Assembly: GCF_025263485.1 (NCBI RefSeq)
Contig: NZ_CP079863.1
Span: 682,001-746,000, forward strand
Length of the DNA: 64,000 nt
DNA from: Mycobacterium sp. SMC-2
GTDB lineage: Bacteria; Actinomycetota; Actinomycetes; Mycobacteriales; Mycobacteriaceae
Direction: 5' to 3'
Shown here: piece by piece, positions 48,196-61,987 of the stretch
Layout of the letters: each line of letters starts with the position of its first letter
How positions within the stretch are numbered: position 1 is the first letter of the stretch
Position numbers and translations under genes: made by a program
Notes under the pieces: generated by a model
What the model saw: only the letters and a program-made list of their open reading frames with translations
Told to the model about the DNA's origin: nothing
Databases searched by the model: none

Positions 48196-48477
48196 ATGCC
48201 CAAGTCCAAGGTCCGCAAGAAAAATGACTTCGGCGTCAGCGCGGTCAGCCGCACGCCGGTGAAGGTGAAGGTCGGACCGTCCAGCGTGTGGTTCGTTGCC
48301 TTGTTCGTCGGTCTCATGTTGATCGGGCTGGTCTGGCTGATGGTGTTTCAGTTGGCCGCCGTCGGCAGCCAGGCGCCGACCGCGCTCAACTGGATGGCGC
48401 AACTGGGGCCGTGGAACTACGCCATCGCCTTCGCTTTCATGATCACCGGTTTGTTGCTGACGATGCGCTGGCACTGA
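48196..48477 (+). CDS. crgA: cell division protein CrgA
   Basis: This 93-aa protein has two membrane helices (about 34-53 and 67-88) after a basic cytoplasmic start ([18 protein letters not shown]). CrgA (Rv0011c) coordinates recruitment of FtsI and peptidoglycan enzymes to the septum and binds CwsA, whose gene is also in this window at 52422. ATG 48196 gives the same length as Rv0011c. GAGG upstream (48187-48190) is the likely ribosome site. Confidence 0.96.
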   Translation: MPKSKVRKKNDFGVSAVSRTPVKVKVGPSSVWFVALFVGLMLIGLVWLMVFQLAAVGSQAPTALNWMAQLGPWNYAIAFAFMITGLLLTMRWH

Positions 48478-48548
48478 GCAAGACCACTGGCGGAATGAAT
48501 TCATTTTTTGCTCGCCTCGTTACTGCGCCAGCAACATCCATACCCGCC

Positions 48549-48597
48549 AATCACACGCGTGTGATTTATCCCCACTGTTGATAGCGTCTGTGGATAA
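48549..48597. promoter_or_regulatory. 18-bp palindrome and inverted DnaA-box pair between crgA and Rv0010c
   Basis: AATCACACGCGTGTGATT (48549-48566) is a perfect 18-bp palindrome. Directly after it lies TTATCCCCA (48566-48574) and, on the other strand, TTATCCACA (48589-48597, read as TGTGGATAA). The second is a perfect consensus DnaA box and the first differs by one base. The block lies 36 bp before the GTG of the next gene. Confidence 0.6.
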
Positions 48598-48632
48598 CTC
48601 CATAGGCCGTGGTCGGAGGGGATAGGCGGCAC

Positions 48633-49058
48633 GTGCAGCAAACACAATGGGAGCCTCGGCCTGTCGGAATCGCTGGTTGTGGGGTCGCCGGTGTTCTATT
48701 GGCTATCGCCAGTGTGACCATAGTCACAGACGTCCCGGGGCGCGTTCTGGCGGGGATTGCCGCGGTGGGTCTGATCTTGTTTGCGGGCGCGACGTGGCGC
48801 GCTCGACCGAAGCTGGCAATTACCCCCGGCGGCCTGATGCTCCGGGGATGGTTCCGGACGCAGTTATTGCAGCCGTCCGACATCAAGATCATCCGGATCA
48901 CCGAGTTCCGCCGGTATGGACGCAAAGTCCGGTTCCTCGAGGTCGAAACGGCCGACGATGGGCTGGTCCTGTTCTCCCGTTGGGACCTCGGTACGGACCC
49001 GCTGGAGGTGCTCGACGCGCTGACCGACGTCGGTTACGCGGGCCGTCACCCGCGCTGA
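48633..49058 (+). CDS. PH-domain membrane protein (Rv0010c homologue)
   Basis: This 141-aa protein has two membrane helices (about 13-33 and 37-57) followed by a bacterial PH-like domain (LAITPGGLMLRGWFRTQLL, DIKIIRITEFRRYGRKVRFLEVET, RWDLGTDPLEVLDAL). GTG 48633 gives the Rv0010c length; the frame extends to 48609. It is a conserved membrane protein of unknown function. It is convergent with the ppiA remnant, with 11 bp between the stops. Confidence 0.9.
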   Translation: MQQTQWEPRPVGIAGCGVAGVLLAIASVTIVTDVPGRVLAGIAAVGLILFAGATWRARPKLAITPGGLMLRGWFRTQLLQPSDIKIIRITEFRRYGRKVRFLEVETADDGLVLFSRWDLGTDPLEVLDALTDVGYAGRHPR

Positions 49059-49069
49059 CCGGGCCGCGC

Positions 49070-49423
49070 TCAGGAGATCGTGATCGACTCGATCACGACC
49101 GGCTCGGTGGGGCGGTCGTTGCTGTCGGTGGACGTCGACGCGATCGAGTCGACAACCTTCTGCGACTCCGGGTCCGTCACTTCGCCGAAGATCGTGTGCC
49201 GCCGATTCAGGTGCGGAGTCTTGCCGACCGTGATGAAGAACTGCGAGCCGTTGGTGCCCGGGCCCGCGTTCGCCATCGCCAGCAGGTACGGCTTGTCGAA
49301 TTGCAGTTCGGGGTGGAACTCGTCGGCGAACTTGTAGCCCGGACCGCCGCGACCGGTTCCGGTCGGGTCGCCGCCCTGGATCATGAAGCCCTGAATCACC
49401 CGGTGAAAGACCGCGCCATCGTA
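49070..49423 (-). pseudogene. ppiA: 3' fragment of ppiA, cut by an IS21-family element
   Basis: This segment encodes the last ~117 residues of the cyclophilin PpiA (Rv0009): [39 protein letters not shown], and [17 protein letters not shown] to VVIESITIS. The catalytic Arg/Phe/Gln/His surface is here but the N-terminal strands are 2.6 kb away. Joined with 52066-52260 and one copy of the duplicated 8 bp, it gives exactly 182 codons plus stop. The frame runs into the element and could start at an ATG there (near 49450), which would give a truncated, probably inactive protein. Confidence 0.95.
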
Positions 49424-49473
49424 TGTCGCTTGCCAGGGTGATGGGACCACCGTTTTGCCATGAGCATGGGACC
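49424..49473. repeat. left end of the IS: terminal repeat plus iterated transposase sites
   Basis: Two copies of the element's recurring motif TTGCCA-N6/7-TGGGACC are present, at 49430-49449 and 49455-49473. The second, with two extra bases (49453-49473), is a perfect 21-bp inverted partner of 51999-52019 at the other end. Confidence 0.8.
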
Positions 49474-49528
49474 GGTTGTTTCCGGTTGCTGGCCGTGGGG
49501 TGATGGTGACTGATGACCTGGCTGCTGG

Positions 49529-50344
49529 TCAATTCGGCTGGTCCGAATTGACCGGCTTTCGAGGACGGGGTTTCTGGCGTTGCCGGTAGGACTCGCCCTC
49601 GACGACGAGTTCGTAGGCCGCGGATTGGAGCCGGTCCATCGCCGACTGGGCCAGGAGTGGGTCGGCCATCATGGTGAGGATCTCCGGTGGTTCGCGGTTG
49701 CTGGTGATGACCGTTGATGCGGTGCGGTGGCGTTCCACGATGAGCTCGTAGAAGTCATTGGTCTCGGTGGCCTCAAGCCGGTGCAACGCGAGGTCATCGA
49801 TGATGAGCAGCTCGACGCGGTGTAGTTTGCGCATCTCGTCTTCATAGCTGCCGTCTAGCCGTGCTCCGCGGAGGCGTTTGAACAGTTTGTCGGCGCGTTC
49901 GGTATGCACGCTGTGGTGACGTCGCACGGCGATGTGGCCTAATGCGTTGGCCAGGAACGTTTTTCCGACTCCGACCGGTCCCATGATGAGCACGTTGTAG
50001 GCGTCGGCCAGAAACCGCAGCGAGGTCAACTCTGCCCATAGTTGGCGGTCGTAGCTGACCGCGGCGGTGTCATCCCAGGCCTGCAGCTGCATCTGCGGAT
50101 CCAATTGTGCTGTCTTGGCGCGGCGGGCGGCGGACTCGCGGTCGCGGCGGGTGACCTCATCGGCTAGCAGCATTTCCAGGAAGTCGTGGTGTGGCAGCCG
50201 ATTCGATCGTGCCAGCGCGAGCCGTTCGGGCAGGGTGTCGAGCAGGCGGCCGAGCTTGAGGCGGCGCATCAGCGCTTTGAGGTCTGCAGACACCTCGATC
50301 GGCTTGACCGCGGGGGTGGCATCGGGGCGGCGGGTTGTGCTCAT
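49529..50344 (-). CDS. istB: IS21-family helper ATPase IstB
   Basis: This 271-aa DnaC-like AAA+ ATPase has Walker A GPVGVGKTFLANALGH and Walker B LLIIDDLALH, and an Arg-rich C-terminal region. IstB activates the IstA transposase and helps select targets. ATG 50344 overlaps the istA stop. It is full length by family standards (about 250-270 aa). Confidence 0.95.
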   Translation of the reverse strand: MSTTRRPDATPAVKPIEVSADLKALMRRLKLGRLLDTLPERLALARSNRLPHHDFLEMLLADEVTRRDRESAARRAKTAQLDPQMQLQAWDDTAAVSYDRQLWAELTSLRFLADAYNVLIMGPVGVGKTFLANALGHIAVRRHHSVHTERADKLFKRLRGARLDGSYEDEMRKLHRVELLIIDDLALHRLEATETNDFYELIVERHRTASTVITSNREPPEILTMMADPLLAQSAMDRLQSAAYELVVEGESYRQRQKPRPRKPVNSDQPN

Positions 50345-51891
50345 GAGGGCCTGCGCACCGCGAAGTCGGTGGCCGCGCGGACGAACCGCGACGCCTGCGG
50401 CGGGTTCGGGATCAGCGGCAGCTGTGCGCCGGCACCGCGGGTAAGCATGCGCTCGATCAGCCCGACGTCGATGACCTCGGCGTCCAGCGCGCGCTGGCAG
50501 GCGTCATCGACCGCGTCGGCGCCGTGGCGGCGCACCAGTCCCAGGAGTCGGTAGACCTGGCGCATCTTGGTCCACGGCAGCGGATGCTCCAGCACCGCCG
50601 CCGCGTAGGCGCCGACATGCTGCCCGTGTGCGGATGCCTTGCGCTGCAAGGTGTTGATATCTCGCATCGCATAGACCGACACCTCGGCCGGTAGATCAGC
50701 GGGGTCGGTATGGCGGCGTCCTGGCGCCATGACCGGATGGACCTTGATCAGCTCACCGCGCCAATACAGCTTCACCGTGCGCGCATCCACCCGGGCATCC
50801 AGCCGGCGCCCAATCAGCTCACCGGGAACGCTGTAGAGCGCCTTGGCGACCTGCACGTGCCGATCGGGAGCCACCTTGGGCCGGCTCCAGGTCGGGATGT
50901 CGAACACCTCGTCGGGTGCCGGTTTGAGGTGGGGTAGCTCGTCGGTGGCGAATACCTCGGCCGGGCGCAGCCGAGTGGTGCCGTGTATCCGCATCCCCGC
51001 CACCTGCCCACACCACTGCTCGGCTCGTGCCCGGCAGTCACTCAGATTCCGAAAGTCTTCTCCAGCAAAGAAATTCGACCGAACATATTGGACACAGCGC
51101 TCAACCCTAGGCTTGTCGCGCGGGCTGCGGATGCGGGTGGGGTCCACGACGAAGCCCCGCGCCTGAGCGTATTCGCGGAAGGCGTCATTAAGTTTCGGAT
51201 CGGTCGCATCAGCCTTGTCGACGATGGCCTTCATGTTGTCGGGGATCGCCACCGCGAACACCCCGCCGAAGAATGCCCACGCGGCCTCAAACCCGGCGAT
51301 CACCTCGTGAAGCGTCTGCCGGTAGGTCGGCCAGACGAACATGTGCCGCGAATACACCGCAGTGAAGATCAACCCCTGCACTACCCGCCGGCGGCCATCC
51401 GCGGCATCAGTGAGCATTCCGAGCCGACCGAAATCGACCTGCAGTTCAGCACCGGGCTCGCAATCGGCCACCGGCACCGTGGCCTGCCGAATCCCGAACC
51501 CCAATTCCGTTGTGGCATAGCGATGCAACGTTCGATACGACACCACCACGCCCCGACGCCCAAGCAGCGTGTGCACCTTCGTCAGAGTCAAGTCTTGCTT
51601 CAGCCACGCCTTGATCTGCTCGTGCTGGGCGGCGATGGTCTCCCAGGCCTGGCTCTTGCCGTTGGGCCGACTCGGCCGCACGCCGGCGATCACCGCCGCC
51701 AACAGCTCGTCGGTCAACTGACACCCGTCGCCGTCACGGTCCAGCCCGCACGCGCGGGCGCGGTCCACATACCGGCGCACCGTTTTGCGGTCCGTGCCCG
51801 ATAACCGGGCCACCTCGCGCAACCCATGACCCTGCAGCCACAACCGCAGCATCTCCCTGACTTCGATCACCGACACCTCCCGGTAGCTCAT
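50341..51891 (-). CDS. istA: IS21-family transposase IstA
   Basis: This 516-aa transposase has an N-terminal HTH (REVARLSGTDRKTVRRYVDRA), a second HTH region, and an integrase-type DDE core. The acidic residues are placed in ELQVDFGRLG (first Asp), VAIPDNMKAIV (second Asp) and DKPRVERCVQYVR (Glu). A C-terminal domain with KVHPVMAPGRRH follows. The ATG at 51891 is chosen because the open frame above it (to 51960) overlaps a transposase-binding repeat at 51943-51960. No frameshift or stop is seen, so it is probably functional. Confidence 0.95.
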   Translation of the reverse strand: MSYREVSVIEVREMLRLWLQGHGLREVARLSGTDRKTVRRYVDRARACGLDRDGDGCQLTDELLAAVIAGVRPSRPNGKSQAWETIAAQHEQIKAWLKQDLTLTKVHTLLGRRGVVVSYRTLHRYATTELGFGIRQATVPVADCEPGAELQVDFGRLGMLTDAADGRRRVVQGLIFTAVYSRHMFVWPTYRQTLHEVIAGFEAAWAFFGGVFAVAIPDNMKAIVDKADATDPKLNDAFREYAQARGFVVDPTRIRSPRDKPRVERCVQYVRSNFFAGEDFRNLSDCRARAEQWCGQVAGMRIHGTTRLRPAEVFATDELPHLKPAPDEVFDIPTWSRPKVAPDRHVQVAKALYSVPGELIGRRLDARVDARTVKLYWRGELIKVHPVMAPGRRHTDPADLPAEVSVYAMRDINTLQRKASAHGQHVGAYAAAVLEHPLPWTKMRQVYRLLGLVRRHGADAVDDACQRALDAEVIDVGLIERMLTRGAGAQLPLIPNPPQASRFVRAATDFAVRRPS

Positions 51892-51942
51892 TCGGCCAAT
51901 ACAGCGGCCGAGCAACCGGAAGCCCCCAACGCCACGCCGGGG

Positions 51943-52057
51943 TGGTCCCATAACTGGCAAAACAGCTAGCCAGATGGTCCCATCACTGGCAATCGGGTGG
52001 TCCCATGCTCATGGCAAAACCGGCGCCGAGCTGGTCCCTTATTCCTGGCAGCCGACA
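51943..52057. repeat. right end of the IS: terminal repeat plus iterated transposase sites
   Basis: Four copies of the recurring motif, all on the minus strand, lie at 51943-51960, 51975-51992, 51998-52017 and (terminal, degenerate) 52032-52051. Such sub-terminal iterons are typical of IS21 elements. The right end thus has four sites against two at the left. Confidence 0.8.
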
Positions 52058-52260
52058 CCATCGTAGAACGGACCGGAGGACCCGCCCGATGCGTTCTGGG
52101 TGGAGTACTCCTTGGTGCCCTGGGCCAGGCCAACGAAGTTGGCGACGGTCTTGGGCGCGTGGTTTCCGAACAGAGCGACTTTGATGTCGCCGCGGTTGGT
52201 GTGGAGCGTGGCGGTAGCGGTCTGAAAGGGGCTGTTGGTCACGGGATGAGAGTCTGCCAT
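52058..52260 (-). pseudogene. ppiA: 5' fragment of ppiA, cut by the IS
   Basis: ATG 52260 opens the N-terminal 67 codons of PpiA: TATATLHTNRGDIKVALFGN, HAPKTVANFVGLAQGT, to GPFYDG, then the frame enters the element and stops after seven foreign codons. Missing are the catalytic loops encoded in 49070-49423. In M. tuberculosis ppiA encodes a cytosolic or secreted peptidyl-prolyl isomerase thought to be dispensable. Other isomerases could compensate. The fragment keeps its native promoter region (52261-52421), shared with cwsA. Confidence 0.95.
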
Positions 52261-52421
52261 CACGCGCGGACATGCCCGCACCCGGTGTCACTCAACGCAA
52301 GCGGTCACCGGAAGCGCGGCGCGCACACCACGGTTCCGCCAATGTCCCTATGCTGGCAGTCTGTTCAGGTACCCGTGGGCCAGGTCCACGGCAGTCTTGC
52401 AGCGGCACAGAAGGGCGGCAG

Positions 52422-52856
52422 ATGAGCGCAACGGCGGAATCCCGGCTGACCCCGCGGGAGCGACTGGCTCGCGGGCTGACCTACTCGACCCTGGGGCCGG
52501 TGGACGTGACCCGGGGCGTTGTCGGCCTGGGTGTCCAGTCGGCGCAGTCGACCGCATCGCAGCTTCGTCGCAAATACCAGGAGGGGCGCCTGGCCAAGGA
52601 ACTCGCCGCGGCCCAAGAAACGCTCGCCCAGGAGCTGGCGGCCGCGCAGGAAGTGGTCGCGGGCCTGCCTCAGGCACTGCAGGACGCGCGGCGGGCGCAG
52701 CGCCGGACCAGGCGTCCCTTGGTGTTCGCGGGGGTGGCGGTTGTGGTGCTCGCCGGCGGCGCCGTCGCGTTCACTATCGTGCGGCGCCAGGTGCGAGCGA
52801 AGCCGCAGGAGCCCCAGTCGCGGCCACCCAGCGTCGAGGTGCAGCCGCGTCCGTGA
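52422..52856 (+). CDS. cwsA: cell wall synthesis protein CwsA (Rv0008c homologue)
   Basis: This 144-aa protein has a basic start (RLTPRERLARGLTYSTLG), an Ala/Glu-rich coiled coil (LAKELAAAQETLAQELAAAQEVV, about 60-85) and one membrane helix (PLVFAGVAVVVLAGGAVAFTIV, about 99-120). A short outer tail follows. CwsA interacts with CrgA and Wag31 in pole and septum growth. ATG 52422 gives almost the Rv0008c length (145 aa). It is divergent from the disrupted ppiA. Confidence 0.9.
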   Translation: MSATAESRLTPRERLARGLTYSTLGPVDVTRGVVGLGVQSAQSTASQLRRKYQEGRLAKELAAAQETLAQELAAAQEVVAGLPQALQDARRAQRRTRRPLVFAGVAVVVLAGGAVAFTIVRRQVRAKPQEPQSRPPSVEVQPRP

Positions 52857-52860
52857 TTTG

Positions 52861-52933
52861 TGGAGCCTAGGGGAATCGAACCCCTGACACCCGCCTTGCA
52901 AAGGCGGTGCTCTACCAACTGAGCTAAGGCCCC
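52861..52933 (-). tRNA. alaT: tRNA-Ala (anticodon TGC)
   Basis: The minus strand gives a 73-nt cloverleaf with acceptor GGGGCCT/AGGCTCC, D arm GCTCAGTTGGTAGAGC, anticodon arm CGCCT-TTGCAAG (anticodon TGC), T arm CAGGGGTTCGATTCCCCTA, and discriminator A. Like alaT in M. tuberculosis it lies between cwsA and the tRNA-Ile gene. CCA is not encoded. Confidence 0.96.
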
Positions 52934-53084
52934 TCAACGTGACTGGGTGGCTGACCCGGTGTGTCGTCCACCGCCACGTGCCAGACCTCGACTCCGCGTC
53001 GGGACCGTGCCACCGCCGCCACCACAGCGATCAGCGTGATTGGCAGGCCAAGTCTTACACAACGTCTTGATGGGCACATGGTTG

Positions 53085-53158
53085 TGGGCCTAGGAGGACT
53101 CGAACCTCCGACCTCTTCGTTATCAGCGAAGCGCTCTAACCGCCTGAGCTATAGGCCC
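53085..53158 (-). tRNA. ileT: tRNA-Ile (anticodon GAT)
   Basis: The minus strand gives a 74-nt cloverleaf with acceptor GGGCCTA/TAGGCCC, D arm GCTCAGGCGGTTAGAGC, anticodon arm CTTCG-CTGATAA-CGAAG (anticodon GAT), T arm GGAGGTTCGAGTCCTCC, and discriminator A. It precedes tRNA-Ala in the direction of transcription and matches ileT. The tRNA order and neighbours are as near oriC in other mycobacteria. Confidence 0.96.
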
Positions 53159-53217
53159 GTACACGCGTACGGCCGAGCGACGAGATTACCGCAATCGCCG
53201 CCCCACCCCCAAAAATG

Positions 53218-54114
53218 CTAGTCGCGATCCGCCAACGTCACTTCGATGCCGCCGATCAGGTCGGTGGCCAGGTTGTAGACGAACGCGGCGATGGTGGCCA
53301 TCGCGGTCAACAACACGATGTTGACCAGACCGATCAACACGGCGCCGCCGAAGATGGTGCCGCTGGAGACCAGTTCGCCGCTGCTGCCGCTGGTGTTGTT
53401 CAAGAGGTCACCGACGTTGCTGTTCAGCTTCGACCACACGCCCATGCCGCCGAGCACGAGGTACAGGAACGCCACGGCGATCATCCAGACGAAGAACAAC
53501 GCGACCGAGAGCAACAGCGAAACTTTCAGCGTGCTCCACGGGTCGATCCGGCGGATCTGCATGCTGGCCCGCACCGGCCCGCGCGGCCGCCGGGATACCT
53601 GCGTCCGGTTCTCGCGGCCCTCCCGGTTTTCGGGGGCCGACGAGCGGCCGGATCCCGGCGAGCTCGAGGCCTCCGGCGCGCGGTCGGGCGGCGCCTTGCG
53701 CTGGGGCCCCCGCGGCATCGGCCCGGACAGGTCCGGCAACTCGCTGGCGTAGGCCTCGGCCGGCGGCCCGTCGCCGCGTCCCGCCGGGGGGTCGGTGTCA
53801 TGCGGTGGGTTCTTCCCCTGTGAGGGGCCACCCGCGTTCGGTGCCGCGGTGCCGGAAACGAACCGGTTCAGCCGCGCCTCCACACCGCTGGACGGGCCCG
53901 ACGGCCGCGCCTCGGTCGGCGGCTCGGTCTGGCGATGCGGTGCCTGCGGGGGCCTGCCCACGCCCCGCTGCCGGGGCGGGGAATCCCCGGCGTCCGGAGC
54001 CCGGCCGGCCTGTGCGGGCGGCGCCGGGCGGTGTATGCCGGCGCGCTCGGCCGAACCATCCCCATTAAGGCCGTCGCCCTGTTTGGGGGCGCCCGGCTCG
54101 TTCGGTGAGGTCAC
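53218..54114 (-). CDS. DUF3566 membrane protein (Rv0007 homologue)
   Basis: This 298-aa protein has a long Pro/Gly/Arg-rich, presumably disordered cytoplasmic N-terminus (1-180). A DUF3566 membrane region follows with helices at about 196-220 ([20 protein letters not shown]) and 250-275 ([19 protein letters not shown]). The motif [10 protein letters not shown] marks the start of the domain. Rv0007 is a conserved membrane protein located after gyrA, here likewise 114 bp downstream. Function unknown, but DUF3566 genes typically accompany gyrase near oriC in actinobacteria. Confidence 0.92.
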   Translation of the reverse strand: MTSPNEPGAPKQGDGLNGDGSAERAGIHRPAPPAQAGRAPDAGDSPPRQRGVGRPPQAPHRQTEPPTEARPSGPSSGVEARLNRFVSGTAAPNAGGPSQGKNPPHDTDPPAGRGDGPPAEAYASELPDLSGPMPRGPQRKAPPDRAPEASSSPGSGRSSAPENREGRENRTQVSRRPRGPVRASMQIRRIDPWSTLKVSLLLSVALFFVWMIAVAFLYLVLGGMGVWSKLNSNVGDLLNNTSGSSGELVSSGTIFGGAVLIGLVNIVLLTAMATIAAFVYNLATDLIGGIEVTLADRD

Positions 54115-54228
54115 CCCGACTCCTTAGATCTCCTACCAGGGCCGCGGGGGCGATGGCAGTCGCATATTGTCTGGTCGGGCCGAGTCTAATTGCCCGCCCG
54201 TTCGTCGGGCCGCCCGGATTGTTACCGA

Positions 54229-56745
<2,517 letters not shown>

Positions 56746-56783
56746 CTATTCCCCTCTGTGGGTTGGCGTGCCCGACGACTACG

Positions 56784-58841
<2,058 letters not shown>

Positions 58842-59072
58842 TCATGCGGGCGGTTCCAGTCACCGCGTCAGCCGCATGCCGCCAGTCTACCGTGATGAGC
58901 CGTCCGCACCGATTCTCTGGGCGCGTTTCTACCCAGCTAACTGCGCCGTGCAGGCGATTTCTCTATTCCCGCCACGTCCCGACGTGCGTCAAGGGACTTT
59001 ACGTCGTCCTGGCGGCTTTGAGCGGCCTGTTAATAAACGCGTGTCTGAGGATGACCGCTGCCGCTCGACGCC

Positions 59073-59633
59073 CTAGCCGTAGGTGTCACGCGGACCCCTT
59101 CCCGCGATGTGACGCGGCCCCTTGCGCCACGACGGCGCGGCCGGTCCGGTGATCTTCAGCGATGTCACCACCCCGTTGCCCACCGCCGCGGCGATCTTGG
59201 CCAAGAGTTGGGACTGGATCATCCGCAACTGGGTGGCCCAGGCGGTGGATTCGGCCGTCACGCTGAGCACCCCCTCGCTCAACGCGGTCGGTGTCGCGTG
59301 GTCGGCGATCTGCTGACCCACCACCGACGACCAGTTGCCCAGCACCGTGCCCTCGGCCACGTGTGCCGACCACCCGCGTTTCTTCGCCAAGTCTCGGGCC
59401 AGCCTGCCCAGCGGTTGCGGATCGCGGGCGTCGGGCCCGGGCCCCGACCAACTCCGCCGCTGCCCCGCGACACGTCGGGTAGGCGGCGGCATCGACCGCC
59501 CCCGCCCGGCGTCCTTTCCTTGCGCCCGCGCCGCCGCGCGGGCTTCCTCGAGCGTGCGCCTGACCAGGTCGATGCCCCGCAGCAGACCCTCGTGCGCGCC
59601 GGCGGCCGAATCTTGGCCGTCGCTACCACTCAT
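59073..59633 (-). CDS. dciA: DciA-like DUF721 protein (Rv0004 homologue)
   Basis: This 186-aa protein has a disordered basic N-terminus (to about 85) and a KH-like DUF721 domain (about 90-165) with [19 protein letters not shown] and [22 protein letters not shown]721 proteins of the DciA group load the replicative helicase DnaB in bacteria lacking DnaC. The genomic place between recF and gyrB matches Rv0004. ATG 59633 overlaps the recF stop. Confidence 0.92.
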   Translation of the reverse strand: MSGSDGQDSAAGAHEGLLRGIDLVRRTLEEARAAARAQGKDAGRGRSMPPPTRRVAGQRRSWSGPGPDARDPQPLGRLARDLAKKRGWSAHVAEGTVLGNWSSVVGQQIADHATPTALSEGVLSVTAESTAWATQLRMIQSQLLAKIAAAVGNGVVTSLKITGPAAPSWRKGPRHIAGRGPRDTYG

Positions 59634-60787
59634 GCCCGCACCGCCGAAGCCCTACCGAAGTCGTCGTCCCGCAAATCGATGTGCACCTGCCTAGCGGCCC
59701 AGCCCGCCGGAATGTCTTCCAGCACCGCGGCGGTGACCAACACCTGCTCCGCCGATTCCGCCACCGTCGCCAGTGCCCGCCGCCGGGCCGTGTCGAGTTC
59801 AGCGAACACGTCATCGAGCAACAGCACGGGTTCACTCCCGTCGGCTCGCAACAACTCATACCCCGCCAGTCGCAGTGCCACGGCGAAAGACCACGATTCC
59901 CCATGGCTGGCAAAGCCTTTGGCGGGCTGATCTCCCAGCCACAGCTCCAGATCGTCGCGATGCGGGCCGACCAGGCACATGCCGCGTTCCAACTCCGCGT
60001 TACGCCGTTCCGACAAGGCGGCCAACAACGCGGCTTCGAGAAATTCACGGTCGTTGCCGCCCGCGTCCGCCGCCACCTGTGCCCCCACGCTGCTGCGGTA
60101 CGCGATCGCCGCTGGCCGCGACGACGGCGCGAGGAGTTGATAAGCCTTCTCCACCTCCGGTGCCAACTGGTTCACCAGGTCGATGCGGGCGGCCATCAAC
60201 TCCGCACCGTGTTCGGCCAGCCGCCCATCCCACACGTCGAGGGTGTCCAGGGCGCCGCGGTCGCCCCGGTGCCGTATTCCGGCGGCGGACTTCAGCAACG
60301 CCGTGCGCTGGCGCAGGACTTTCTCGTAATCCGCGCGTACCGCGGCCAGTGCCGGACGCCGCAACGTCGCCAAGTCGTCAAGATACCGGCGCCGCTCCGC
60401 GGGATCGCCGCGCACCAACGCCAAGTCCTCGGGAGCAAAAAGCACCGCGCGCAAAACCCCGATCACCTCGCGCGTGCTGCGCACCGGTGACCGATTCAAC
60501 CGAGCCTTGTTCGCTCGCCCCGCCGCGATCTCCAAGTCGATCGCACATTCCCTGCCCTCGTTGACCACGATCGTCGACACCACCGCGCGATCGGAGCCCG
60601 CCCGGATCAACGGTGTGTCGGTAGCTACCCGATGCGATCCCAGTGTTGCCGAAAACCACAAGGCTTCAATGAGATTCGTTTTACCGAAGCCGTTGGAACC
60701 GACGAACACCGTCCGGCCCGGCTCCAATTCGAGGTCGGCGTGCGCCCAGGACCGGAACTCGCGCAGTCCCAAATGCCGGACGTACAC
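59630..60787 (-). CDS. recF: DNA replication and repair protein RecF
   Basis: This 385-aa SMC-like ATPase has Walker [21 protein letters not shown]-type signature region ([16 protein letters not shown]), and Walker [13 protein letters not shown]. It helps load RecA at gapped DNA. Start GTG 60787 directly abuts the dnaN stop (60788-60790), so recF is translated in coupling with dnaN. Length and order match Rv0003. Confidence 0.97.
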   Translation of the reverse strand: MYVRHLGLREFRSWAHADLELEPGRTVFVGSNGFGKTNLIEALWFSATLGSHRVATDTPLIRAGSDRAVVSTIVVNEGRECAIDLEIAAGRANKARLNRSPVRSTREVIGVLRAVLFAPEDLALVRGDPAERRRYLDDLATLRRPALAAVRADYEKVLRQRTALLKSAAGIRHRGDRGALDTLDVWDGRLAEHGAELMAARIDLVNQLAPEVEKAYQLLAPSSRPAAIAYRSSVGAQVAADAGGNDREFLEAALLAALSERRNAELERGMCLVGPHRDDLELWLGDQPAKGFASHGESWSFAVALRLAGYELLRADGSEPVLLLDDVFAELDTARRRALATVAESAEQVLVTAAVLEDIPAGWAARQVHIDLRDDDFGRASAVRA

Positions 60788-61987
60788 CTATCCGGGCAAC
60801 CGAACTGGCATCAACAGGTAGACGTAGTCCGTCGGCAACGCCGCGAACGGACCGTTCCCGGTGGGCGAATTGTCCTCACCCGAGGCCGGGCGCAGCAACG
60901 CCGGTTTACCCGGCGTCGTGAAACCGAACGACACCCGCTCGGAATGGACCGCCGCGAGCCCGTCGGTCAGATACGTCGGGTTGAACGCGATTGTCAACGG
61001 TTCGCCAACGAAATCGACGGCGAGGTCCTCTTCGGCCCGGCCCACGTCGTCGGCCCCCGCCGACAGCCGCAGCGACCCCTCGGAGAATTCCATCCGCACC
61101 TGGGCACCGCGATCGGCCACCAGAGCCACCAGCTTGATCGCCTCGGTCAGTTCGGCCACGTTGATGGTCGCCACCGCCGTGTGTTCGGCGGGCAACAGTT
61201 GACGGAACTTCGGGAACTCGGCGTCGAGCAGCCGCGTGGTACTGCGCTTGCCGTTCCCGCTGATACCGAGCAGCCCGTCTTTGCCGACCCCGCTGCCGGC
61301 GCCCAACGACAACCGAACCTCAGAACCGTCGGCCCCCGCTCTGGCGGCCTCCGCCAACGTCTTCGCCGGCACTAGCACGGCCGCCTCGATATCGGACGAC
61401 GACGCCGACCAGGTCAGCTCGCGCACCGCCAGACGGAACCGGTCGGTCGCGGCCAAAACCACCGTGTTGCCCGAGATCTCGACCCGGATCCCGGTCAACA
61501 TTGGCAACGTGTCGTCCCGGCCGGCCGCGATGGCCACCTGACTGATGGCCTCGGCGAAAAGATCGGCGGGCATTGTCCCGGTCTCTTCCGGCAAGCTCGG
61601 CAACGTCGGGTAATCCTCGACCGCCATCGTCGGGAGCGAGAATCTGGCGCTCCCGCAGTTCAGCGCGACCCGGTTGCCGTCGACGTAGAAGTCGACCGGC
61701 TTGTTCGGCAGCGCCCGGGTGATGTCCGACAACAACCTGCCGGATACCAAAACGCTTCCCGGAGAAGCTATTTCCGCTGCCACCTGCGCTTCGGCGGAAA
61801 CTTCGTAATCGAATCCGGAGATCGTCAAGCCCTCGTCGGACCCGGATAACAGCACTCCGGACAGTACAGGCACCGCCGGCCGGGTCGGCAGATTCTTCGC
61901 CACCCACGACACCGCGTCGGCGAAAGACTCCCGCACCAAACGAAACTTCAAGTCGCTGAGGCCAGCTCTTGTCGTCGCCGCGTCCAT
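60788..61987 (-). CDS. dnaN: DNA polymerase III beta sliding clamp
   Basis: This 399-aa clamp has three homologous domains forming half of the dimeric ring. Conserved segments include [17 protein letters not shown] at the start, [11 protein letters not shown] in the second domain, and the partner-binding pocket end [15 protein letters not shown] 61987 has GTGAAGGGA just upstream (61991-61999). It is the first gene after oriC in this direction and starts the dnaN-recF-dciA series. Confidence 0.98.
   Translation of the reverse strand: MDAATTRAGLSDLKFRLVRESFADAVSWVAKNLPTRPAVPVLSGVLLSGSDEGLTISGFDYEVSAEAQVAAEIASPGSVLVSGRLLSDITRALPNKPVDFYVDGNRVALNCGSARFSLPTMAVEDYPTLPSLPEETGTMPADLFAEAISQVAIAAGRDDTLPMLTGIRVEISGNTVVLAATDRFRLAVRELTWSASSSDIEAAVLVPAKTLAEAARAGADGSEVRLSLGAGSGVGKDGLLGISGNGKRSTTRLLDAEFPKFRQLLPAEHTAVATINVAELTEAIKLVALVADRGAQVRMEFSEGSLRLSAGADDVGRAEEDLAVDFVGEPLTIAFNPTYLTDGLAAVHSERVSFGFTTPGKPALLRPASGEDNSPTGNGPFAALPTDYVYLLMPVRLPG

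Larger units (their letters stand above)
49424..52057 (-). mobile_element. complete IS21-family insertion sequence in ppiA
   Basis: The element is 2,634 bp, begins TGTCGCTTGCCAGG and ends, in reverse complement, TGTCGGCTGCCAGG. The 28-bp ends match at 21 positions. It is flanked by 8-bp direct repeats CCATCGTA (49416-49423 and 52058-52065). It encodes IstA and IstB on the minus strand, overlapping as ATGA, and multiple sub-terminal repeats are present at each end. All parts needed for transposition look intact, and the uninterrupted ppiA sequence can be rebuilt exactly by removing the element and one repeat. Confidence 0.96.
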
